Origin: Scenedesmus sp. ARA3
Lineage: Eukaryota; Chlorophyta; Chlorophyceae; Sphaeropleales; Scenedesmaceae
Direction of reading: 5' to 3'
Length of the DNA: 64,000 nucleotides
Assembly (NCBI GenBank): GCA_004335835.1
Contig: RWJK01001232.1
Coordinates: forward strand, 4,636 to 68,635
The position numbers and the translations under genes are program-made. The notes under the pieces are model-generated. The model searched no databases and had not been told where the DNA came from. It saw nothing but the letters and a program-made list of their open reading frames with translations. Positions within the stretch are counted from its first letter, which is position 1. The number at the start of each line of letters is the position of its first letter. Positions 1 to 10,762 of this stretch are shown here, piece by piece.

Positions 1-50
<50 letters not shown>
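1..50. repeat. CAG triplet run at the left edge
   Basis: An uninterrupted CAG run of about 16 units that continues beyond the window. On the minus strand it reads CTG, the orientation seen before 3' splice sites elsewhere here. It lies downstream of the last visible pescadillo exon, so it may be the acceptor tract of the next pescadillo intron (inference). Confidence 0.9.
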
Positions 51-53
<3 letters not shown>

Positions 54-263
54 CACATGAAACACACGCTGCCTTTGCAGTTTTGAACAACAGCTGCTGC
101 TATGCTCTGTGATGCCCTCTAGATCTACTGCTCACAGCTACTGCACCTCGAGTCCCAAAGCCTCAAGCGCCGTAATCAATCACGCTGCTGTTGCTGAGCA
201 AATAGCCCATATACCAGCAGCCTCAAACACCACCACTGCAGCAGCAGCAGCAGCAGCAGCCCT

Positions 264-413
264 CACCGTATTATGAGCAGCAGCGGCTCCCGAGGCACCT
301 CCCGTGCCAGCCAGAACACGCAGCCCTGCAGCAGCACGCTGCACAGCCCCGCGTCGTCATCGGGGTCCACTGACCCAAGCCCACCACCGGCAACGGCAGC
401 ACCAGACACACCT

Positions 414-448
<35 letters not shown>

Positions 449-536
449 TGCAGCGTCAGTTTCAGGTATGCTGAGGCACCGATCAGGGTCCACGCTGCCC
501 AGGCCGCCACCTGCAACAGCAGCGCCAGAGACACCT

Positions 537-578
<42 letters not shown>

Positions 579-771
579 TCGGCAGTGTTCGGGTCAGTTG
601 CAGGCATGGTGCGCCTTTCCTTGGCCTACACCACCAAGCTGCAGCACCTGAGAACCACACTGTTCACAACTGCAGCAGTCTTGCTTTTTCATCTGTACCT
701 GCAAGCTGTTTGTTGGCCAGCCAGCTGCCAGGCATGCCCTCACCAGCAGCATCGTCATCATCACCAGCCTC

Positions 772-823
<52 letters not shown>

Positions 824-988
824 TCTTCACTGCCTGCCGCATCCTTTTCACTCTCTTCTGCTGAGCTGCCCTCCTCATCTTCCTCCTCCTCATCCTCATC
901 CTCTGCTGCATCTGCTTCAGAATCAGCTTCTGATTCGCTGTCATCGCCACCGCCAGAATCTATCTCTGGCAGCTCCTCCGACTCATCC

Positions 989-1023
<35 letters not shown>

Positions 1024-2990
1024 ATCACCCTGCTGCTGCTGCTGTTGCAGCTCCTGAAGCTTCTTGCCCAGCGTGCCCAGCCGCTGCACCACATCCGGCA
1101 GCGCTGCTGCTGCTGCTGCTGTGCCGTCCTGCTGCTGCTGCTGCTGCTCGCCCTGCTGCTGCTGCTCATCTGCAGCCAGGCCTGCAATGTCCTTCATGAT
1201 GCCTGCCAGGCCTGCTGCTGCTGCCTCCAGGCTCTTGTCCGCAACAGGAGGGTACCTGCAGCAGCAGCAGCAGTAAAGGGCGGCACAGCAGCAGCAACGG
1301 CGGCAAAACACGTCAGCACAGGCACATAGCTTGGTTACTGCATGTTGCTGCCAGTCCTGCCTCTGCCACGACAGGTTGACCACCCAACTGTCACAAGCAC
1401 GGCACAGCAGCAGCAACAGCAGGATGCTGACGTTTCCAAAGACAGCCATTGCAGTCTCCAATAGCAACGATGCTTTAAACCTTAACCCCAAGCCCCTTGC
1501 AATCCCTAAACCGCACACCTGGGCCCCAGGTTGTGATAGAGCCTGAACATCACAAACTGCACCAGCATCGCGTAGAACTCCAAAAAGGCGAGCATCAGCA
1601 AGCTCAAAACCCTGCACCCTGTTACAAAACACCCCTAAACCACGCACCTGAGCCCCAGGTTGTGGTAGAGCTTGAACATCACAAACTGCACCAGTGTGGC
1701 GTAGAACTCAAGGAAGGTGAGCATCACAGTGAAGTCCACGTCAGCGGGCAGCACCTGCGCCAGCTGGTGGGGCACCAGCCACGTCACGCTGCAGCCCGCC
1801 ACCTCCGCCTGCAGGGTTCAAAGAATGATCATTTGTAAACGGTTTAGGTGTGGATAGATCAAACGATTTGGCCAGCTGGTGAGGGACCAGCCGTGTGACA
1901 CTGCAGCCCGCCACCTCCGCCTGCAGGGTTTCAAAGGCAGTAACGTGCGGAAAAGTTGGGTCTGCTGAGATCATACGGTTTAGCCAGCTGGTGGGGCACC
2001 AGCCAAGTGATACTGCAGCCCGCTACCTCCGCGTGCAGGGTTGAAGGCGTCACATGGGTCAACAGGTGCAGGGTTGAAGGCGTCACATGGGTCAACAGGT
2101 GCAGGGTTGAAGGCGTCACATGGGTCAACAGGTGCAGGGTTGAAGGCGTCACATGGGTCAACAGGTGCAGGGTTGAAGGCGTCACATGGGTCAACAGGTG
2201 CAGTTGTGTGCATAACAGCAACATGTGGCTGGCGGGACACCAGCAGCGTGACGGCGCGCGGCAACTTGCAGGACTGCCGCAAGCTGCCGTGCAAGTTCAA
2301 TACCCAAATGTGACATTAGGGTATGGAGCTTGCATGTTCAGGCACTGCACAACAGCAGCCGCTGCTAACGCCGCACCTGGTAGTAGAAGCCCTTCACGCT
2401 GACTGGGTGGAGGTTTTGTGGTGTAGGCTGTCTATCACATCAGAACCCCCAGCCGCCGCACCCACCTGGTAGTAGAAGCCCTTGACGCTCACAAACACGC
2501 GCCGCAGGCTGCTGGTGCGCGCCACATACGCGTTCCACTCCAGCACCAGACGCCGGCACCTGCAGCAGCAGCACCAGCACCAGCAGCAGCAGCACGATGC
2601 GGTCACAAAAAGCCAGCCGCAGGTGGTGCTGGCGTGCAATATGCTGCAGCCATACATACAAAGGCACAGTGCATGGTTGAAAGCCGGGTGCACAGCTACT
2701 CAGAATAATCAACTGATATGCTGCGGCTGTTTGCTGGCAGAATCTAATAATGTTCCCCTCCCTCACCCCCTGCATCATGCTGCATGCAACCACAGCCACT
2801 GCAGCCTGAACCAAAGCCACAGCTACATCGTGTAGTATTTACGGCCCCAGCCAGCCTCACTTGTCCACGGTTGATGCGCTGATGCCCAGCCGGCCCTCAG
2901 CAGGCAGTGTGGCGAACAGGTGCAGCAGCGTGAGCGGGTCATCCAGGTCACGCAGCGCATCAATGAAGGAAGGGTAGCTGCGGCAGAAAT

Positions 2991-3027
<37 letters not shown>

Positions 3028-3932
3028 TACACTTGAACGAGAGCAAGTCACAAATGCACAGCTTGTGATGGGCGATTAGGAAACAGGGGCACTGCAGCAG
3101 CAGTGAAGGAGGTAAAACCGCAACGCAAACAGTGTTACGGGGTAGTAACATACGATATGACAAAAATAACACATGTAACAGCAAAGTAACAACTCACCGC
3201 TCCCTGACCAGGTGGTCCAGCTTGTAGCCTGGCTTGGCCCTCATCAGGCGCCTCGCCAGGCTGAAGTCAGCCTTGGCGCGCACCTTGAATTATTATGGTA
3301 CAATAACACAAAGTGACACATATGTAACACATGTAACAACAACTCACCGCTCCCTGACAAGGTGATCCAGGTTGTAGCCGGCTTTGCCCTCAGCAGGCGC
3401 CTCGCCAGGCTGAAGTTGGCCTTGGCCCGCACATCCATGCATTACCGTTCAAAAACATAAAGTAACACAAATCAACACATGCTATAACAAGCTCACCGCT
3501 CTCTGACCAGGTGGTCCAGCTTGTAGCCCGGCTTGGCCCGCATGAGCCGCCTCGCCAGGCTGAAGTTGGCCTTGGCCCGTGCCTTGCTCACACGCCGCTC
3601 ATGCACCTTGACAGCCCTGCGGCAAGCAGCAGGCGGCAGCAGCACACAAGGTTTGTAAGCAAGGGTCCAGCACTGCTGCTGTGCTGCTGCTGTTGCCTAG
3701 GATACTACTGTTGTAGATGCTGCTGCTGCTGCTGCTGCTACTGCCATGCCAGCGCTTGTTGCCAGTTGGCCCCACTGCAGGCTGCAGCTCCGCGTGCACA
3801 GCATGCTGCACAGCAGCCGAGCCTGCGCAGATGCACCGGGCTCTGCGACGGCAGAGCTCGGCTGCGAAAGCCAGCCTGGAAGGTGCTTGCAGCACTGCAC
3901 TGCTGCACCCACAGGGCGGTGTAACCTGCAGC

Positions 3933-3967
<35 letters not shown>

Positions 3968-5308
3968 AACACTGCAACACGCCCTGTCAACCCGCCAGCC
4001 AGCTGGGCAGATGCCCCGCTAGCCAAGCCCTTGCTGCTGCTGCTGCTGCTGCTGCAACACTGCAGCACACCCTGCCAGCTCGCCAGCCCACCAGCTGGGC
4101 GGCCAGGCGTTCAGCTACCAAGCCCTTGCTTCTGCTGCTGCTGCTGCTGCTGCTGCAACATTACTGCGCACCCTGTTACCCAGCTGGCAAGCCAGGCCCT
4201 TGCTGCTGCCTTTGCCACATGCCCTTTTGCTGCTGCTCCTGCTGCTGCCGCCGCCTGTCCTTGCTACTGCCGTCTGCCCTTACTGCCACCTGGCCAGTTG
4301 CTGCTGCTGCCTCACCTGAAGTTCTGTATGAGCGGCTCGTGTGCCAGCCAGTTGATGTCCTTCACGTGGTAGTAGGTCTTGTTGGCTCCTTTCACCTTGC
4401 GCTTGGGCTCGCGCGGGTGCACGCCTTTGAGGATGCATAGCCGCCTGACAGCATGGGCAGCAGCAGCAGCAGCAGCATGATGAAGCACAGGCAAATGAGT
4501 ATCAAGCTCTTTCTGCAGTTGGCGCGCCCTTCAGGATGCACAGCCGCCTGGCAGCAGCAGCAGCAGCAGCAGCACACAAAGCACCAAAAACAGGGGTCAG
4601 TCTCATGTGCTGTCTGCAGACAGCATGGCCTTCAAGATGCACAGCCGCCTGGGGCGGCAGCAGGCGCGGCGGCAGCAGCAGCAAGCAAAGCAGCAGAGAG
4701 CACAAACCGCCAGGATACAAAGTGAAAATGACGAAAAGGGCTCTGTTACTAAGGTGCTGGCAAGATAAAGAAAGCTGCACATCTAGCGTGCTGCAACACA
4801 ACATTGTTGCAGACAACAAGCACAAGTTGGCAATCTAAATGCTCCACATTCTCAGGAGAGAATGTGGAGCATTCAGACTGCCAACTTGTGCTTGTTGTCT
4901 GCAACATGTTGTGGCTGCAGCTGCTATCATTGTGAATCCACAGTCGCATACAACTGAACTGTACCAGCTGCAGCACTGCTTGCGGTGCTGGGCTGAAAGC
5001 TGAACGTGGCAGCCTGCTGCCGTCACTGCTGCTGCTGCTGCCACTGCAGCCTGGCTCCCCTAGCTGTCTCGGCTGCGGCTGCAGGTATCGTCAACACTGC
5101 TACAAAACCAATCTCATTGCTTACCTGAACTCAGACAGGCGCAGCTGCAGCTTCTTGATTGCCTGATTGCGGGTGAGGTACTGGGCAGCGTTGCCCGCCT
5201 TCCCCTGCGAAATGACGATGCATGAGCGACTGCTGGCCTACACAGTAGATTATGAATCACATAAAGATATATGTTTAAACTGCATACCCTCTTCTGCTTC
5301 TTCCCCAT
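264..5308 (-). CDS. PES1: Pescadillo homolog (PES1/NOP7), 3' end outside window
   Basis: Nucleolar ribosome-biogenesis factor; in yeast and animals it forms the PeBoW complex for 27S/32S pre-rRNA processing and 60S maturation. Exons, read in order: start ATG at 5308 (MGKKQKR, donor gtatgc); 5125-5204 with [19 protein letters not shown]; 4316-4442 with [15 protein letters not shown] and [15 protein letters not shown]; about 3498-3616 with [14 protein letters not shown]; about 2864-2979 with [20 protein letters not shown]; about 2466-2562 with [15 protein letters not shown]; about 1650-1812 with [16 protein letters not shown]; about 709-1258 starting [10 protein letters not shown] and turning into an acidic D/E/S-rich and poly-Q linker; about 272-360 with [17 protein letters not shown], the start of the BRCT domain. 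These match the pescadillo N-terminal domain in order. The rest of the BRCT lies left of base 1. Five exon edges are tandemly duplicated inside introns, so exact splice-site choice is uncertain. Confidence 0.93.
1508..1728 (-). repeat. Duplicated exon end plus donor in PES1 (2 copies)
   Basis: The end of the pescadillo exon carrying [10 protein letters not shown]...KLYHNLGL and its donor (1643-1728) is copied about 135 bp downstream in the intron (1508-1593). The second copy is diverged by several substitutions but keeps the exon-like core and the gtgtgc-type donor context. Confidence 0.8.
1748..2040 (-). repeat. Triplicated acceptor plus exon start in PES1
   Basis: Three copies of the 3' splice site and the exon start coding EVAGCS(V/I)T(W/R)LVPHQLA, with exon starts near 1812, 1925 and 2040, spaced about 113-115 bp. 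Only the copy at 1812 runs on into the pescadillo sequence [12 protein letters not shown]; the two upstream copies break off after about 60 bases. Confidence 0.85.
2033..2203. repeat. 33-bp minisatellite, 5 copies
   Basis: Five near-identical 33-bp units beginning gtgcagggttgaaggcgtca at 2033, 2066, 2099, 2132 and 2165, in a PES1 intron. The unit starts with the acceptor-proximal gtgcaggg of the neighbouring exon-edge repeat, so it probably arose from it. Because 33 is divisible by three, open frames cross it on both strands; these are artefacts. Confidence 0.97.
2375..2495 (-). repeat. Duplicated exon end plus donor in PES1 (VKGFYYQ)
   Basis: The exon end coding VSVKGFYYQ with its donor (about 2464-2495) is repeated at about 2375-2402, roughly 90 bp into the downstream intron. 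Both copies keep the same reading frame to the donor. Confidence 0.75.
3190..3610 (-). repeat. Exon end plus donor of PES1 in three copies
   Basis: The exon segment coding [20 protein letters not shown] and KLDHLVRER with its gtgagc/gtgagt donor occurs at about 3500-3600 (attached to the upstream exon part), 3350-3440 and 3195-3290, spaced about 155 bp. All three keep an open frame and a donor; the middle one has lost or changed a few residues of the [14 protein letters not shown] stretch. Confidence 0.88.
4418..4690 (-). repeat. CTG tract, acceptor and exon start of PES1 in three copies
   Basis: Read on the minus strand, a CTG-rich tract, a (C)CAG or TCAG acceptor and the exon start GCGGCTGTGCATCCTGAAGG-like occur near 4653, 4550 and 4442. 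Only the innermost copy (4442) continues into the full exon. The outer two are followed by unrelated intron sequence. Confidence 0.8.
4790..4919 (-). ncRNA. Long near-perfect hairpin in PES1 intron 2
   Basis: Arms 4806-4853 and 4858-4905 are complementary over 48 bp with a 4-nt loop (4854-4857); after a single-base bulge about 8 further pairs follow. On the plus strand there are two A/C mismatches, but in the transcribed minus-strand RNA both become G.U wobbles, so the whole stem can pair. It lies between PES1 exons 2 and 3. It may be a pre-miRNA/siRNA-type hairpin or a small foldback element; the sequence alone does not decide. Confidence 0.6.
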
Positions 5309-6068
5309 GGTGTTCTGCTAGCGTACAGCCACCGCGAGAGGCTACGCAAGCTGGTTTGACCGCCGATAGACCTAATTGACAGCCTGGAAGCTGTGACTAG
5401 TTAACAAAAACATCAACACGCTTCACAACTGTCGTGTTAGTCACTGCAGTGAAATAACAGTGACTGCCGGCGGGTGGACTGCAGCCACTGCTCGCAACTC
5501 AAGAATTCTCCAGGAGTACCTTTGGCTTGACTACGTTAGATTGGTTTTGGTGACGGAGGTGTTGCGCTCACTTCGACTACTTCAGGCAGGGTTCGTACTT
5601 TCACAGTGCATGTCTGGCATCACTGCTGTCTTGCAGCCAATAATCACAGAGGTGCATGTCTACGAACAGCACAGCTCCTGCTCTGTTATCCTCGATATTT
5701 CCAGCACCGTGTCCCTTTCAGTCTGTTTGAAAGGTGCAATGAAATGGCCATGGTGCTTCACATCTCCTTCCCTACTTAGCCAAGAGCTGGTGTGGTCCTG
5801 CAATGCTCAATGGTTTGAAATGCCAAGGTGACATGCAGCTACAGACCCATCACCAACTGCAGATGCTTGCTGGCATGCTTTGCTGGTGACTGGTAGGAAT
5901 GTTTATACTTTCCCTGACAAGCAGCTGTGGGCACTGCCGAGCCATCAGGCCAAATTCACATGCATTCATGCTGAATATGCACCCATGCATCATCCTGCAA
6001 CGCTGACACTCGCGTATACAATGCCAGCATCGTGCATCACGGTGTCCACGACTTGTGGACTCTGAAAG
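5309..6068. other. Intergenic: PES1 upstream region and LRR-gene 3' region
   Basis: PES1 starts at 5308 and runs left; the LRR gene ends at 6069, also on the minus strand. The interval should hold the PES1 promoter/5' UTR and the 3' UTR of the LRR gene. No clear coding exon, TATA box or TGTAA-type poly(A) signal was recognised. Confidence 0.5.
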
Positions 6069-6538
6069 TCAATCGCTCTCGTCCTCAACCACTACCTTGC
6101 AGCCCCTGTCAGACAGCTGCTGCAACAGCACCCGCCCAGCCTGCCCAGCCGCCTGCCCATCAAGCATCAGCAGCCGCAGCTGCGGCAGCCCCGCGGCCAG
6201 CTGCTGCAGTGGCAGTTGCCGAGCACAGCAGCGCACCCAACGCAAGCGAGTGAGGCTAGGAGGCAGCGCAAGCTCAGCTGCTGCTGCTGCTGCTGCTGCT
6301 GCTGAGCCCTGGCTACAAGCACCACTGCTGCTGCTGCCGTCCACCCCTGTTCCCGCGGCATCACCTATTACGCCGCTGCTGACGAGCGTACTGGCGCAAG
6401 GATTCCTGCTGCCACTCGGACCGCTGTTGCTGACACTGCTGCTGCTGCCGCTGCCCCCGCAGTGCTGCAAGTCCAGGTCCCGCAGCTGCAGCAGATCAGC
6501 CAAGCAACCACCACCACCACCACCATCACCACCACCAC

Positions 6539-6572
<34 letters not shown>

Positions 6573-8708
6573 TGGGAGCTCCGGCAGGCATGACAGCTGC
6601 AGCTGCTCTAACGCAGGCAGGCATGCCAACGCCTCAAACAGCGGCCAGCATGCATGCAGTGCTGCTGGCTGCTGCTGCACTGCAGCTGCTGCTGCTGCGT
6701 TGGACCCATGGGTCCCATTCTGCAGGGTGAGCTGCAGGCGAGTGAGGCCCTGCAGGCAGCCGAACAGCTGGCACAGCTGCAGTGTGGCAGCATCCTGCTG
6801 CTGCTGTGGCTGCTGCTGCTGCTGCATGTTGACACCAGCCAGCCCTGCTGCTGCAGATTCTGCTTCCTGCATGCCTCCTGTGCTGTCTCTGCCGCTACAA
6901 GTAGTAGGTATGAGCTGAATTCCTGCCAGGCCTGTGCAGGGCGCTGCCAGCAGCAGCACCCGCAGCCTCGGCAGCACCTGCTGGCCCGGCAGCACCCCTG
7001 AGTCAGGCTGCTGCAGCCCAGCTGTGCCTCGTGCTGCGGCTGTCCTACTGGCAACCTGCCGCTGCACTGGGGCGACTTGCACATGATGCTCCTCCATGTC
7101 AGCCTCGCCATGGTTGTCGCCCTCGTCAGCATCATCCGCATGAACATCAGCACCAGCATCAAGCATGTTGATGTTGCGCAGGCCCTGCTGGTGCTCCTCA
7201 TTGCTGCCACCCTGCACATGGTTGTCGTCCTCGTCAGCAGCAGCATCAAGCATGTTGATGTTGTGCAGGCCTTGTTGCTGCTGGGCCTCATCGCTGCCTC
7301 CCTGCACAGCGCCCCGCAGCACGTCACTCAGCCCCCCAGCCGCCGCAAATGCACCCGCCTCCGCCCACTGCAGGCTCAGCAAGCTCAGCTGACGGCTGCT
7401 CAACAGCAGCAGCAGCGGCTCTAGCTGCATTCTGTGCAGGTCATAGCCTGCCAGGTGCAGCTCCTGCAGGGCTGGCAGCGCTGGCAGGTGCTGCTGCTGC
7501 TGCATTGCGCCTGTAGCATTGACCAGATCTAGCCGAGTCAGGTGTGGCAGTGCTGCTGATGATGATGATGTTGAGGTGGTGCTGCTGCAGGTTGGCCAGG
7601 CGGCTGCGCAGTTGAGCTGCAGCGTCAGGTGCTGCAGGGCCGGCAGCTGGCAGAGGCAGGCTGGCATCGCAAAGGTGTGCTGCCACTCTGCATGGTGGAC
7701 AATCACATCAGCAATGATATGTTTGTTATCAAAGGTCGTGCTGTGGGTTAGCGGGTGAGGTCTGTGGTGATACTGGCTGCATGACGCATGCAGATGTGGA
7801 AGCAAGCAGTGTTGAATGCACGAGTGGTAGGGGGAAAGCCCGCGGCAATTGTTGCCGCAGCCACATTCAACTGCTGTTGCCTCTCAGCCAGCTCATGTTC
7901 CATGCGCACCGGTCCAACAGCCAGACTCACTCCAGTAGTACGCGCACCTGGTGTGTTGCTGCTGATGGCAAGCTGCTGCAGCGCACTGCAGCAGCGCAGC
8001 TCCTCAGGCAGGCTGCTGAAGCTTCCGGCCAGCCTCAGCAGCCGCAGCTGCTGCAGCTGGCCCAGGCAGGCAGGGGCCTGTGCCAGGCCCTGCAGGGTAA
8101 GGCTGGTGAGGGCCCTGCAGCGCTCTGCCTGGAAGAGATGCTCTGGTAGGCTGCGTTGTGAGCAGCAGCAGGGAGTGTTCTGTCAATGCGGGGGTATTGT
8201 GTCGGGTAAGATAAGCCAGTTGTGGTTTGCTGAAATGTTGGGGGAGACCATCTAACTAGAAGGAAAGGCAGGCAGCAGCACTGTGTGCTGGCAAGAGACG
8301 CAGCCAGCAGGATGCAGCCTCAGGCTGTGCAAACTTGTATGTTGGTGTCGTGTATCCCGGCATTGCTGCCATGCACCGCACTTCTCCACAGTCCTTTCTA
8401 CCAAAGTTGCATCATGCAACATCATGCAGCATGATGCCTGGTACCCACCTGTCGATGTGCAGTGTCAGGCTGGCGACCCTGTCCAGCTGGTGGTGCAGCG
8501 CTGCCAGCCGGCTGATGGCGGTGATGCTGTGGGGCCATTCCCTGCCAATATGAGTCTCTCATTCGCCAGGCAGCACCAAACGTGCCGCATGGATGGCGTG
8601 GTTCACAGTTTCCAGGTGCAGCAGCAGGTGGGGGTCTTCTGTGTAAGACAGACACCTCTCAATCAGCTCAAGAGGCAGACGTGGATGATGAAAACGGCTT
8701 TCGAACAT
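6069..8708 (-). CDS. Leucine-rich-repeat protein, F-box-like N-terminus, in-frame TGA
   Basis: Visible exons: 8449-8708 (ATG at 8708; LPLELIERCLSYTEDPHLLL, reminiscent of an F-box helix); 7948-8132 (ALTSLTLQGLAQAPACLGQL, QQLRLLRLAGSFSSLPEELR); and a long exon from about 7700 to the stop at 6069 with LRR-like units such as LPALQELHLAGYDLHRM and LPHLTRLDLVNATGAM, interrupted by His/Asp- and Gln-rich insertions, poly-Ala and poly-Gly, and ending near LPQLRLLMLDGQ and VVVEDESD. The LRRs resemble plant/algal LRR proteins; substrate or partner unknown. Odd: codon 50 of exon 1 (8559-8561) is TGA although the frame stays coding-like on both sides up to the donor at 8449. This may be a sequencing error, a null allele or a mis-modelled start. 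Confidence 0.75.
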
Positions 8709-9584
8709 TCCGTTCACGATAATTGCTTTCTGTCAGGGGCTCAGAGCGCTGCATGCCTGGTGACGGATGCTCGTGTAGGTTGTCGATACCGACAAACGAC
8801 GGTATATCTTACGGCGTTAACTCAGTCCACCGTTTGAACGTCCTGCCTTACTCGCGAGATCGCCCGAAACGTCCTGAAGCAACCCTCGCATGCGACGATT
8901 TGAACATAACACCTGGTGACACCCGTGTGAAGGGGTTGTCATGAGCTGTATGTTTTTTAGTACTGTCTCACCAAGAAAAAACTGTTCCATAAGCTCCATA
9001 AAACTGTTCCATAAGCTACTTCACGCGCTCGCACTGTCTTCAACGGTCTCATTTCACGCACGCACACACTTGCCTGAGGACGATTACCCCCTACGCCTGA
9101 TCCTGATGCAAATTTAAGAAGATGTTTCACATATTCGGGATGGCCTTGCACTCAAAAGGCAGCAGCAGGGCTGGACCATCTGCTGGCAGCACCAACCCCA
9201 CACTGAACATGTGTATGTTGCGATGCTCGCACAACAGGCTGCTGCCCTGTGTGTTGCCTCTTGCACGGTCTCCTTTTGTACGCTTAGGCTGGCAGGACAC
9301 AGCTTCGTTCCTGCTGCACTGCTCCGCTAGCCCAGACTTGTTCTGCAACAGCACTGTGCTGGGGTTCAGGGTATGCAGTGTTACGAGGCTGGGCAGGCAT
9401 GGCAATTTCCAGCATCGATGCCCTATTACGGGAAATCGCATCTGTAAGTTCGTAGCAACATCGCAATGCTCAAGTTTGTGACGCACCAACGGCACTTGCT
9501 AGCTGAGGTATCAAATGTGACCAGCAGCAGCACCTGATGGGTCCGTGCAAGCTTGCTCTATTTTGATTCTCTAGTTGCTGTATA
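8709..9584. other. Divergent promoter region
   Basis: Lies between the starts of the LRR gene (minus) and the SIM-motif gene (plus), so it should carry both promoters. No coding exon or clear core promoter element was recognised. A 16-base repeat, ctgttccataagct, occurs twice near 8980-9015. Confidence 0.45.
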
Positions 9585-10707
9585 ATGGATGAAACTGGTT
9601 GGGACCATGATTTGGGTTTCGCTCAGAAGCCGATGGTCCTATCTCCCTTGAAGGAGGAGCAAGATGTGTACTATCGGGCTGTGGTGGTGTTCGTGAACAG
9701 GCAACGCAAGATGGTGAGCAGTGTTGTTGAGACTGTGAGCGGGACTGCGACACAGCAGCAGCACACAGCACGCCTGCACCTCTGCATCAGCAGCTCCACT
9801 GCTTGAGGGTGTCAGCACTGCTACAAGCATAATTGCGAACTTAATGTGGGTCTGGGGGTTGATGGGATTTAGGAAATCGAACCTCTTTCGGGCCTGTGCA
9901 GCTGCTGCTGCATCAGCAGCAACAGCAGCAGCGGCATTCACGAGCAGTTGTGGCAAGTGTTGATGGTTGGCACAGCAGCATACGTGTTGCAACAATGCAG
10001 ATCACATTTGATGCTCTCACCAGCAGCATCCAGGTGCTCTCCAGCAACACGCTTGTCAGCGTGATGTGATGCTTGTTAGCACCACCGTTACCCCGCGTGC
10101 ACGCTCTACCGGCCCACGCGCCACTATCCATACCACCACCCACCTAGTTACGCTGCTGCTGCTGCGGCTGCTACTGCTGCTGCTGTGACGGACCCGTCTT
10201 GCATATTCAGCAGCTGCCTTCAAAACACAACCACTGGCAGGCCTACTTGGCGCATCACCGTCATCACGCTGCTCCTCCGCATCCCTGCAAAAACCCCACA
10301 CGCTTCGCACTCCGCACGCCCCTGCTGCGCGTGGCTGTGTGCTACCCCTGGCACCCCGCACCCCTGATCCTTCACCACTGCTCTGCATACTGCTGCTGCT
10401 GCAGGTCAAGCTGCAGTGGCCAGAGTACGTGAAGATTGTGCCTCGCGAGTTCTCCTTGCCGCTGGGTGATGAGCGCATCTGGCGCTACACCTGCAGCCAG
10501 GCCTACTGGGATCAGCTGCAGCACAACACAACCAGGAAGGTGAGCCGGCGGGTTCACAGGGTGAGCTGCAGCAGGCACCTGGCAGCAGCAGCAGCAGCCT
10601 CCGCCGTCCATGCAACACGGCCTGTGCAGGCAGCAGCTGATCGCTGAGCAATGCCTCGGTTCCACAGCGCCTAAAGGCGCCTTCTCAAGCTTCTCCTTGA
10701 GCTGTGC

Positions 10708-10762
<55 letters not shown>

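Noticed and set aside
273..1199. Plus-strand open frame rich in Ala, Ser and Leu
   Set aside because: Runs antisense to pescadillo exons with recognisable BRCT and acidic-linker sequence; open only because CAG/CTG runs contain no stops.
1956..2402. Protein-like repeat of 11 residues on both strands
   Set aside because: Product of the 33-bp minisatellite, which keeps every frame open; it lies in an intron of pescadillo.
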